Part shown: piece after piece, positions 1 through 8,600 of the stretch
Layout of the letters: every line of letters begins with the position of its first letter
Numbering within the stretch: the stretch's first letter is position 1
Assembly (NCBI GenBank): GCA_025964575.1
Contig: JAOPYO010000311.1
Span: forward strand, 1-64,000
Direction of reading: 5' to 3'
Length of the DNA: 64,000 nucleotides
Source: Actinomycetes bacterium
GTDB lineage: Bacteria; Actinomycetota; Actinomycetes; Streptosporangiales; Streptosporangiaceae
Translations under genes and position numbers: made by a program
Notes under the pieces: model-generated
The model's database searches: none
Told to the model about the DNA's origin: nothing
What the model saw: the letters and a program-made list of their open reading frames with translations, nothing else

Positions 1-1
1 C

Positions 2-1408
2 GTCATAGTCATCCTGGGCGTGCTGTTCCAGCCGTTTCTGCACGCAGAGTTCGGCAGCGTCGACGCCCGTGTCCTGCCCAAGAGCAGCCAAACGCGGCAG
101 GTGGTCGAGGAGGTCAAACGAGACTTCCCGGACGGCAACCTGGAACCGATCGACGTCGTCGTCTGGGGCGACATCATCCCCAAGCACTGGAAGCCGTCGA
201 AGAAGAGCGACAACATTCCGGCCTATCTCCGGGACTTCCGACGGCAGCTGGGTGCGTTGCCGCAGGTCAAGGAGGCCAAGTTCAGCGGCTACTCCGGAGA
301 CTACGGAGCTGTCCGGATCTCGGTCACACACAAGCTGGACCCCATGGGCAAGGACGCGCAGAGCCTGGTCAGGACGATCCGGGGATTGCGCATCCCTCCC
401 CAGCGGGGCATGACCCTGCACACCGACGTCGGCGGCAGCACGGCCGCCCAGCTGGATCTCATGTCCAGCCTGATGCGCACCCTGCCGTGGATGGCGGCCT
501 TCGTCGGGGTGATGACCTTCCTCTTGCTCTTCGCCGCATTCGGCTCGGTCGTGCTGCCGCTCAAGGCCGTCGTCATGAACATGCTCTCCATCGGGGCGTC
601 GTTCGGCGCGATCGTGTGGGGCTTCCAGGACGGCCACCTCGCCGGTCTGCTCGACTTCACCCCGACAGGCTCCGTCGAAGCCACCAGCATGGTCTTCATC
701 CTGGCCATGGTCTTCGGGCTGTCCATGGACTATGAGGTCTTCCTGCTCAGCCGGATCCGTGAGGAGTGGGACCGCACTCACGACAACCGGGTGGCCGTGG
801 CGGTCGGGATGCAGAAGACCGGCGGCATCATCACCAGCGCCGCGGTGCTGTTCCTGGTCGTCATCGCGGCGTTCTCGCTGGCCGGTCTCACCATCATGAA
901 GCTGATCGGCGTCGGTCTGTTCGTCGCCGTGCTGGTGGACGCCTCGCTGGTGCGGTCACTGCTGGTGCCCGCCACCATGCGGTTCCTGGGCGACGCCAAC
1001 TGGTGGCTACCCGGACCGCTGGCCAGGCTGCACAGCCATATGGACCTACGCGAAATCGCCGAAATCCCGGACGAATCTGCTCACAACCCCACGCCGACTC
1101 GGTCCAGGGTGCAAGACTTCGCCCTTAAAGATCCCGACACCAAGAGCCGAGGCGACCGGCTGGTCGTGGTGGCCGCAGGGGTGGGTTCGCCGGACGCCGG
1201 CTATCGCTGGGCTGAGGAACCCCGGGCTTCAGCACCGCTCGCCGCCGGGCCCCCCGCCGCCCGGCACGCATACCCCGCCCCGTCCGCGCCCACAAGGTCC
1301 TCATCCGAAAACGGGTCTAGCGCTCCCGGTCATGTACGCGAGATCATTCCCAACCCGGATGGATTCGGGTGGCACTGGAAAACAGCGGAGGAAGACAATG
1401 CCAAGTAG
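2..1408 (+). CDS. MMPL-family RND lipid exporter, C-terminal part
   Basis: This is the 3' part of an MMPL/RND transporter; the frame is open to the window edge, so the N-terminus is missing. It shows a periplasmic segment, then membrane helices with the family signature FGLSMDYEVFLLSRIREEWD (near residue 240 of the visible part), GGIITSAA and the terminal LGDANWWLP motif. MMPL proteins export lipids, glycolipids and polyketides using proton motive force. A disordered Pro/Ala/Ser-rich tail of about 120 residues follows the last helix. Its stop codon overlaps the start region of the next gene (ATG at 1398, TAG at 1406), which argues for co-transcription with the Ag85-like esterase. Family assignment is certain; the lipid carried is not known. 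Confidence 0.9.
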   Translation, partial: VIVILGVLFQPFLHAEFGSVDARVLPKSSQTRQVVEEVKRDFPDGNLEPIDVVVWGDIIPKHWKPSKKSDNIPAYLRDFRRQLGALPQVKEAKFSGYSGDYGAVRISVTHKLDPMGKDAQSLVRTIRGLRIPPQRGMTLHTDVGGSTAAQLDLMSSLMRTLPWMAAFVGVMTFLLLFAAFGSVVLPLKAVVMNMLSIGASFGAIVWGFQDGHLAGLLDFTPTGSVEATSMVFILAMVFGLSMDYEVFLLSRIREEWDRTHDNRVAVAVGMQKTGGIITSAAVLFLVVIAAFSLAGLTIMKLIGVGLFVAVLVDASLVRSLLVPATMRFLGDANWWLPGPLARLHSHMDLREIAEIPDESAHNPTPTRSRVQDFALKDPDTKSRGDRLVVVAAGVGSPDAGYRWAEEPRASAPLAAGPPAARHAYPAPSAPTRSSSENGSSAPGHVREIIPNPDGFGWHWKTAEEDNAK

Positions 1409-2414
1409 TTCACTGAAGCGGCGCGCCCAGAGGCTGGGGGTGCTCGTTTCCGCGGCGGCCCTCACCGCGGGGCTGGCTCCCTTCGGCATCGCCGAAGCCG
1501 CGGTGACCTTCAAGGCCGCTGATGACGGTGCCAAGATCACCTCGTCCAAGTGGCTGGGCAAGTATGAGTTCGACTTCACCGTCAAGTCACCGGCCCTGGG
1601 TTCGTCGCGGAAGGTGCGCGTGCTGGTGCCGAAATCCTGGGCGTTCACGTCGAAGAAGACCTGGCCGATTCTGTACGCCTTTCATGGTGGCAATGACAGC
1701 TATGTGTCGTGGACCCGTAGCACCGACATCGAGTCCTACGCCATCAAGTACAACGCGATCGTCGTCATGCCCGAGGGTGCCAACGGCTCCTACACCGACT
1801 GGTGGAACGGGGGTAAGCGCGGAACCCCGAAGTGGGAGACGTTCCACACCGTCGAGGTCAAGCAACTCATGGAGCGCAACTACCACTCGAGCACTGTCCG
1901 GGCGGCCATGGGCCTCTCGTCGGGTGGCCAAGGCGCTATGACCTATGCGGGCAGGCATCCCGGCATGTTCAAGTACGCCGCCTCCTTCAGTGGCGTTCTG
2001 TCGATGAACTCGCCTGGCATCCCGGCGTTGCTGATGTACATCAACATGAACAAGGGCTATGACCCCGCCAACATCTGGGGTGTGCCGTATGTGGACTACG
2101 CGAACTGGAACGCACACGACCCGCGGGCTCTGCTGCCTAAGATGCGTGGCACCAAGCTGTACGTCTCGTCCGGCACCACCGGCCAGCAGGGCCCGCTGGA
2201 CAAGGCGGGCCCTGCCGCTTGGTCCATCGCCTACCTGAGCGAGGGGGCGGTCGGCATGACCGACCTGGATTTCCTGGCCCGGGCCAAGGAGCTGAACATC
2301 CCGGTCGCCTCACACCTCTACGGTGACGGCTCGCACAGCTGGCCGTACTGGGCCCGCGAGATGCACAGCCAGTGGGCGACGATCATGAAGACCATCGGCG
2401 CGAAGAAGGTCTGA
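1398..2414 (+). CDS. Secreted antigen-85-like esterase/acyltransferase
   Basis: This is a 338-residue alpha/beta-hydrolase of the esterase D/antigen 85 type. The start at 1398 is chosen for GGAGGA just upstream and because it opens a Sec signal peptide (KRRAQRLG, hydrophobic core, AEAAV). The mature part carries GLSSGGQG with the probable nucleophile S174, a late His in DGSHSW (H313), and the block YTDWWNGG...PKWETF, which resembles the YSDWY...KWETF block of mycobacterial Ag85. Ag85 enzymes transfer mycoloyl groups from trehalose monomycolate at the cell surface; related actinomycete proteins can be plain esterases. It overlaps the MMPL exporter gene upstream. Secretion and fold are clear; the acyl donor and acceptor are inferred only. 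Confidence 0.85.
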   Translation: MPSSSLKRRAQRLGVLVSAAALTAGLAPFGIAEAAVTFKAADDGAKITSSKWLGKYEFDFTVKSPALGSSRKVRVLVPKSWAFTSKKTWPILYAFHGGNDSYVSWTRSTDIESYAIKYNAIVVMPEGANGSYTDWWNGGKRGTPKWETFHTVEVKQLMERNYHSSTVRAAMGLSSGGQGAMTYAGRHPGMFKYAASFSGVLSMNSPGIPALLMYINMNKGYDPANIWGVPYVDYANWNAHDPRALLPKMRGTKLYVSSGTTGQQGPLDKAGPAAWSIAYLSEGAVGMTDLDFLARAKELNIPVASHLYGDGSHSWPYWAREMHSQWATIMKTIGAKKV

Positions 2415-2479
2415 GCAACTCACCTTCCGCTCCGCGATGCCGCCGTGACCCCCGCCCAGGCCACGGCGGCGGATCCATA

Positions 2480-3736
2480 TCACCCCTTAGGGGGGCTGAG
2501 GACGTCGCAGGCGGCCGCCACACCGTCCTCGGCGGAGATGCGCTCACCGACTCGGGCGGCGGCGGACCGTACGCTCTCGGAGTGCACAGCCTGCGTGATC
2601 GCGGCGGCGAGACCACCGACGGTGAGTTCCTTGACGGGCAGGGGCTTCGGCCCGGCGCCCAGTGCGGCCACCCGCTCTCCCCAGTACGGCTGGTCCCCGA
2701 AGAACGGGCAGATGATCGTGGGCACCCCGGCCCGCAGTCCGGCCGCGGTGGTGCCCGCTCCGCCGTGGTGGACCACGGCGGCCATCCGCGGGAACAGCCA
2801 GGCGTGGGGCACGTCGCTGACGACGAGGACGTCCTCGTCCCTTGGGGCGGTCTCCGGGGCGCCGGCCAGGATGCCGCGCACACCCGCCTGCCGCAGCGCC
2901 GCCCGTACGATCGCGTCGGTCTCGGCGGGGTTCTTGGGCACCATGCTGCCGAAGCCGACATAGGCCGGTGGCGGGCCGGCGGCCAGGAAGTCCGCCAGCT
3001 CCTGCGGCGGCGCCCAGTCCGAAGCCGCGTCGACGAACCAGTAGCCGGTCGTATGGACGTACGGTGGCCAGTCCGCGGGGCGGGGAACCACGGCCTCGCT
3101 GAAGCAGCACAGCACCGGCCGCTCATCGCGGCGGACCCTGCGCATCGGGCCAAGCAGCGGCAGCTTCGCCAGGCCGAGCGAGCGCTGGCGCCACGGGTTG
3201 ATGAAGGGGCGCAGCAGCTGCCAGGCCACCTGGTCGACCAAAGAGAAGCTCAACCGGTTTCCGGTCCGTCCGAGCAGCCGACCCTGCGGCAGCAACGGAT
3301 GGGGGAACTCGCCGGTCGGCTGGCTCGGCTGGAAGTGGATCAAGACGCGGGGGATGTCCAGGTGTTCACCGACGTGTTCGCCGAAGAATCCGATCGTCGG
3401 GGTGAGCAGCAGGTCGGCACCCTGGCAGGCCGCCAGGGCCTCGGTCAGCAGTCGCTCGGCCATGGGCCCGATGATCCGCTTGAAGTTGCGGATGAACTTG
3501 ACCGGGTTGCGTCCGCCCGCCAGCCACTCCTGACCCTCGTCGGAGGTGAGGATCTCGGTGGGGTCGGCGGTCAGTGCCGTGAACTCGAGCCTCGCACCCG
3601 TCACCATGGGCTCGTAGCGGCCGCTGGCGACCAGGCGCACCTTGTCGCCCCGGGCGGCCAGTCCCTGGCCCAGCGCCACGCACGGCTGGATGTCGCCGCG
3701 TGAACCGGCCGCGATGATCACGATCAGTCGGCTCAT
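2480..3736 (-). CDS. GT1-family (UGT80-like) glycosyltransferase
   Basis: This is a 418-residue GT-B glycosyltransferase of the family 1/28 type (sterol glucosyltransferase, macrolide and lipid glycosyltransferases). The N-terminus has the acceptor-domain start IIAAGSRGDIQP. The C-terminal nucleotide-sugar site is intact: HHGGAGTTAAGLRAGVP, followed by PFFGDQPYWGERV. No signal peptide or membrane helix is present, so it acts in the cytosol on an activated sugar and a lipid or polyketide acceptor. The start ATG overlaps the stop of the MFS exporter gene by 4 bp, so the two are translationally coupled. Beside the PKS it is the best candidate to glycosylate the PKS product, which remains an inference from position. 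Confidence 0.9.
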   Translation of the reverse strand: MSRLIVIIAAGSRGDIQPCVALGQGLAARGDKVRLVASGRYEPMVTGARLEFTALTADPTEILTSDEGQEWLAGGRNPVKFIRNFKRIIGPMAERLLTEALAACQGADLLLTPTIGFFGEHVGEHLDIPRVLIHFQPSQPTGEFPHPLLPQGRLLGRTGNRLSFSLVDQVAWQLLRPFINPWRQRSLGLAKLPLLGPMRRVRRDERPVLCCFSEAVVPRPADWPPYVHTTGYWFVDAASDWAPPQELADFLAAGPPPAYVGFGSMVPKNPAETDAIVRAALRQAGVRGILAGAPETAPRDEDVLVVSDVPHAWLFPRMAAVVHHGGAGTTAAGLRAGVPTIICPFFGDQPYWGERVAALGAGPKPLPVKELTVGGLAAAITQAVHSESVRSAAARVGERISAEDGVAAACDVLSPPKG

Positions 3737-5328
3737 CGCCTGGTTCCCGAGGGGTCAGCCGGGTCGTAGGCGGGCAGGGGAGGTCGTCGCGGCGGCCAGG
3801 GCGGAGGCTGAGATCGACCGGACCTATGACCTGCTCCGACCGGTTCCTGCCAGTATGTCTCCGAGGCGATGGCGGCCGTGGCAGGAGCCGGAACGGCGAC
3901 AGGCCTCGGCCGTGTGCTCTGCTTCCGGTGCCGTGCACCCTTCTCATGGCGGGGCAGGGTCATGGCGGCGATCAGCCCGCCGATCAGCATGATCGCCGAG
4001 CCGATGGGCAGACCCACGGCGCTTCCCCGGCGGAAGGCCTCCGCGCTTGGGATGCCTGCCTTCTCCTGAGCGTGCTGGACGGAGAGGATGAAGGCGCCGA
4101 GCACCGCGATGCCGAGAGCACCGGACATCTCCCGGCCCACATTGAGGATCCCGCCGGCCACGCCGGATCGCTCGTCCGGCACCGCCTTGAGAACGTACAT
4201 CGAGAGCGGCGTGCCCATCGCCATACCGGCGGCAAGGGTCAGAATCCCGGGCATGAGGTCCACGACCTGATCGCCCTGGCGGAGGGTGCCGAACAGGAAC
4301 ATACCGACGGCCATCAGTACCATCCCGCTGCCGACCGTGACCCGCGGCCCGAATCGATTGGCCAGCCAGAACGAGACCGGGGTCAGCGCGCCGATGACGA
4401 GGGCAGGGGGCAGGAAGACCACGGCTTTCTGGGCATCGGTGAAGCCGAGAACCCTGTCCATGAACGTCACACCGAAGTAGTTCACCCCCATGAAGCCGAG
4501 CCCCATGAGCACCTGGGTCACGACGGCGCCGACGAAGACCTTGTTCTGAAAGAACGAGATGTCAAAGATCGGGTCTGGTGCCCATCGCTCGACGGTGGCC
4601 AGCGAGAGCAGCGCGACGGCGGAGAGTGCGAACACACTGATCACGGATGGGTCGCTCCAGCCGAGCCGGGGCCCTTCGGTCAGTGCGTAGGTGAGAGTGA
4701 AGAGCGTGGTGGCCGAGGTGAGCACGCCGGGCAGGTCGACACGTGGAGCGGCGTCGTCGTGGGCGCCGTTGAGCACCACCAAGGCCAATGCGATCACGAT
4801 GATCCCGGGCGCCACGTTGACGAAGAAGATGCCCTGCCAGCCCCAGATGCTTTTGATGATCGCGCCTACGGTCGGGCCGAGTGCGGTGGCGGCGGCGGAC
4901 GTGGCCACCCAGACGATCATGCCCACCGACTTCTGCTTGTCGGTGCGGCCCACGTTGATCATGACCAGCGTGGCAGGCAGGGCGATGGCCGCGCCGACGC
5001 CCTGCAACAGTCGGGCGGCGATGAGCACTCCGATGTCGCCCGCGAACCCAGCGAACAGCGAAGCGCCGGTGAAGATCGCCATACCCGCGCTGAAAACGAC
5101 GCGCTGGCCGTAGATGTCGACGAGCCGGCCGCCGGGGATCATCAGGCAGGAGAAGATCAGGATGTATCCGGTGACCACCCACTCGAGTGTCGACTCGTTG
5201 GTGTGGAGGTCGCGCTGGATCTGTTCCTTCACGATGTTGACCACCGTGTTGTCCAAGGTGATCATGAAGGCGGCGATGGCCACGATGACCAGCATGAGAC
5301 CGAATCCGTCGCGTTTCTGCCCTGTCAT
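3733..5328 (-). CDS. DHA2-family (14-TM) MFS drug/lipid exporter
   Basis: This 531-residue MFS protein belongs to the EmrB/QacA (DHA2) group. It starts with a hydrophobic helix carrying the family motif LDNTVVNI (motif D1), followed by GRLVDIYGQR (motif A) and the motif-C-like region around LGPTVG. The length fits 14 helices plus a charged cytosolic tail (HEKGARHRKQS...). Such proteins export hydrophobic compounds with proton antiport. It is the first gene of a two-gene unit with the glycosyltransferase and is divergent from the PKS. Its start codon lies inside a 14-bp tandem repeat (see the separate entry) and has no clear Shine-Dalgarno sequence. Confidence 0.93.
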   Translation of the reverse strand: MTGQKRDGFGLMLVIVAIAAFMITLDNTVVNIVKEQIQRDLHTNESTLEWVVTGYILIFSCLMIPGGRLVDIYGQRVVFSAGMAIFTGASLFAGFAGDIGVLIAARLLQGVGAAIALPATLVMINVGRTDKQKSVGMIVWVATSAAATALGPTVGAIIKSIWGWQGIFFVNVAPGIIVIALALVVLNGAHDDAAPRVDLPGVLTSATTLFTLTYALTEGPRLGWSDPSVISVFALSAVALLSLATVERWAPDPIFDISFFQNKVFVGAVVTQVLMGLGFMGVNYFGVTFMDRVLGFTDAQKAVVFLPPALVIGALTPVSFWLANRFGPRVTVGSGMVLMAVGMFLFGTLRQGDQVVDLMPGILTLAAGMAMGTPLSMYVLKAVPDERSGVAGGILNVGREMSGALGIAVLGAFILSVQHAQEKAGIPSAEAFRRGSAVGLPIGSAIMLIGGLIAAMTLPRHEKGARHRKQSTRPRPVAVPAPATAAIASETYWQEPVGAGHRSGRSQPPPWPPRRPPLPAYDPADPSGTRR

Positions 5329-5357
5329 GTCTGCTCTGTCATGGCTGCTCTGTCATG
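5316..5357 (-). repeat. Three 14-bp tandem repeats carrying mini-uORFs
   Basis: Three copies of TCTGC(C/T)CTGTCATG lie end to end (5316-5329, 5330-5343, 5344-5357; the third begins with G). On the minus strand each contains ATGACAG. Because the unit is 14 bp, each ATG is in a different frame. The two upstream ATGs open five-codon frames (MTEQP and MTEQT), and each ends in a TGA that overlaps the next ATG as ATGA. The last ATG is the exporter start. The layout is seen directly; a role in translational coupling or slippage-based variation is inferred. Confidence 0.8.
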
Positions 5358-5664
5358 GGCGTACCGGCCCCGGTGCTGCCGGGTAGCGAGAAGTTCACCG
5401 CCAACTTCACGAGAGCTTTCCTCCTTCACCCGGAGGCACAGACTAACCGGTAGCATCCAACGCAAAACCCGGCCTTCCGTGCAGCAGCGTGCCAACCAAC
5501 CCATCAGGCCACATCCGGACGTACAGCGTCTTGTCATTGCCGTGACAAGGAACTCCTGAGAAACGTGGTTCAGGTGCGCATCATGATGTGGTCAAAATAG
5601 GACAAGGTGAGTCCTCCGCTTCGAACGATCCGATCCGGGGTTCATCGTTGGGGGAACCACACTC
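5329..5664. promoter_or_regulatory. Divergent promoter region, MFS exporter / PKS
   Basis: About 330 bp separate the divergent exporter and PKS starts. Besides the tandem repeats at the exporter end, the stretch is noticeably less GC-rich than the genes around it, for example near 5580-5615. The PKS start is preceded by GGGGGAAC about ten bases before its ATG. I see no convincing promoter hexamers or strong palindromic operator. No regulator gene lies next to it, so control of this locus is unknown from this window. Confidence 0.5.
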
Positions 5665-8600
5665 ATGCAGTTGAATGATCGTTCCCGAGTTGCGCAGGAC
5701 GAGTCGCCGGCGGTGACCGGAGATTCGGTCCGGCACTACCTGATCGACCAGGTGGCGCGCCGCTCACGGATTGCCATCGACGAGGTCGATCCCGACCGCC
5801 CGCTGGAAGAGTTCGGACTGGCCTCTCGCGATGCCGTGGCGATCGCCGGCGAGCTGGAGCAGATGCTCGGGCGCTCGCTACCGGCCACCCTGGTCTGGGA
5901 GTACCCCACCATCAACCGGCTCTCGGCGGCGCTGGCGAGCGGCGAGGACGCCGCCCCGGCCGCCCCGGCAGAGGCCGCAGTCCAAGCCGCCGCCGTCAAG
6001 TCCGTGGCCGATGAGCCGATCGCCGTGGTCGGCATCGGCTGCCGATTTCCCGGGGGCGTCACCGGACCGGAGTCGTACTGGAATCTCCTCACCGCCGGCG
6101 GCGATGCCATTCGCGAGGTTCCCGAGGGCCGCTGGGACGCCTTCCACGACGGTTCGCCCGAGGTCGCGGACCTGCTTGCCAAGACCACGAAGCTCGGCGG
6201 CTTCATCGAGGACATCGCCGGGTTCGATGCCCAGTTCTTCGGCATCACCCCGCGTGAGGCGTCCGTCATGGACCCGCAGCAGCGCTTCGTACTCGAGGTG
6301 GCCTGGGAGGCCCTCGAGAACGCCGGCATCGCGCCCGCCACGCTGCGCGGCAGTCGTACGGGTGTGTTCGTCGGCGTCTCCGCCCCGGAATACGCCGCGT
6401 TCACCGCCTCCGACTTCGCCCGGCTGGAGGCCTTCACCGCAACCGGTGCGGCGCTGAGCATCATCGCCAACCGGCTGTCCTACCTGCTGGATCTGCGCGG
6501 TCCGAGCATGATCGTGGACACCGCCTGCTCGTCCTCGCTGGTCTCCACCCACCTCGCCGTGCAGGCCCTGCATAGCGGCGAGGCTGATGTGGCGCTGGCG
6601 GGCGGTGTCAACCTGCTGCTCTCCCCGACGATCACGATGACCTTCGACCAGGCCGGTGGCACCGCCTCCGACGGCCGGTGCAAGGCCTTCGACGCCTCCG
6701 CCGACGGGATGGTCCGAGCCGAGGGCTGTGGCGTCGTCGTGCTCAAACGGCTGTCGGACGCCCGCCGCGATGGCGACCGGGTGCTCGCGCTGGTCAAGGG
6801 GTCCGGAGTCAACTCGGACGGCCGCTCCAACGGCCTGGTCGCGCCCAACTCGGAGGCGCAGAAGGCGTTGCTCCGGGACGTCTACGCCAATGCGGGGATC
6901 GACACCCGCGAGGTGGACTATGTCGAGGCGCACGGCACCGGCACCTTTCTCGGCGACCCCATCGAGGCCAAGGCCATGGGCGAGGTGCTCGGCGCCGGCC
7001 GTGCCGAGGACCAGCCGCTGCTGATCGGCTCGGTCAAGTCCAACCTGGGGCACATGGAGTCCGCCGCCGGCATGGCCGGTCTGATCAAGACCGTGCTGGC
7101 CCTGTCCCACCAGACGCTCCCGGCGAGCATCCACTACCGGGAGCCCAACCCGCACATCCCCTTCGACGATCTGCGGCTCGAGGTCGTGGCGGCCGAGATG
7201 CCGTGGCCGCGCCGCGCTCATCCGGCCCGCGCAGGGGTATCCGGCTTCGGCTTCGGCGGCACCAACGCTCACGTCATCCTGGAGGGGGCCGGCCCGCAGA
7301 TGGTGGCGCCCAAACCCGTCTCGGTCCGTTCGTACCACCTCTCCGACACCACCGCCGACCGGATCGGTGATCATGCAGCCGAGCTGGTGGAGTGGCTGGA
7401 GAACAACGAGAAGGTCCCGCTGGGCGATGTCGCCCACACCCTGAACCGGCGCAACGGCCGCGGCCGGGCCCGCACGACCGTCGTCGCGCGCGACCGCGCC
7501 GGACTGCTCGACGGACTGCGCGCGCTCGCCACCGGACAGCCCCCTCCCGCGACCGTTTCGGGCAAGGCGCTGAGCGCCGCCCCGGCCCGCCCCGTCTGGG
7601 TGTTCTCCGGGTATGGCGCGCAACGCCCCGGCATGGCCCAGAAGCTGCTGGCCGAGGAGGCCGCGTTCGCCGAGGCGATCGACGACCTGGACCCGCTGTT
7701 CGTCGAGGAGGCCGGCTTCTCCCTGTGGGAGCTGCTGGAAGGCGGAGAAGCGGCGGCAGGAAACAACGGGGCGGGCGGTCCGGCTCAGACCATGCCGATG
7801 CTGTTCGGCATCCAGATCGGGCTGGCCAGGATGTGGGCGTCGTACGGCGTCACTCCCTCCGCGGTCATCGGTCACTCCATGGGGGAGGTCGCCGCCGCGG
7901 TGATCGCGGGGGCGTTGACGATCGAGGACGCAGTCAAGGTCATCACCCGCCGGTCCCGGCTGCTGACCCGGCTCGTGGGCGGTGGCGCGATGGCGGTGCT
8001 GGGCACCTCCGCCGGTGAGGTCGCCGAGCTGGCCGCCGACCTCCCCGAGGTCTATGCCGCCGTGCATTCGTCGCCCCGGCAGACCGTGATCACCGGCGAT
8101 GCCGATCAGGTCGCCGTCGTCGTGGCCCGGGCCGAGGAGCAGGGTCTGCTGGCGCGGATGGTCCAGGCGGAGGGCGCCGGGCACTCCCCGCAGGTCGACC
8201 CGCTGTTGCCGTTGCTCCGCGAGGAGCTGGCCGAGCTCCATGGATCACCGGGGACCCCGCTGGCGGAGGGCATCAAGCTCTACACCACGGCCCTGGAGGA
8301 CCCGCGCGCCCTCTTTGAGGGTGCGACGCTGGATGCCGACTACTGGGCGGCCAACCTGCGTAACCCGGTCCGTCTCACCGGCACGGTCTCCGCCGCGGCG
8401 GAGGACGGCCACCGTACGTTCGTCGAGATCAACGCCCATCCGATCCTGTCCCACGCGGTCGGTGAGACCCTCGAAGACGTCCCGGGCACCCTGGTCACCC
8501 ACACGCTCAAGCGGGGGACCAAGGGGCAGGAGACCGACGACACCCTGACCTTCCACACTCGGCTCGCCACCCTTGCCGTCCACGGCCACCTGGTGAACCC

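Noticed and set aside
5325-5537. 70-residue minus-strand frame ending ATGA at the MFS start
   Set aside because: No ribosome site, Cys/Arg-rich composition and overlap of the tandem repeats make a real protein unlikely; only the mini-ORFs at its end were kept.
3826-5559. 577-residue plus-strand frame over the MFS gene
   Set aside because: His/Asp/Gly-rich low-complexity translation typical of the reverse strand of a membrane protein gene.
5878-8241. 787-residue open frame antisense to the PKS
   Set aside because: Composition is rich in Gly/Arg/Asp/His from reading the wrong strand of GC-rich codons; no domain, and the PKS on the other strand is unmistakable.
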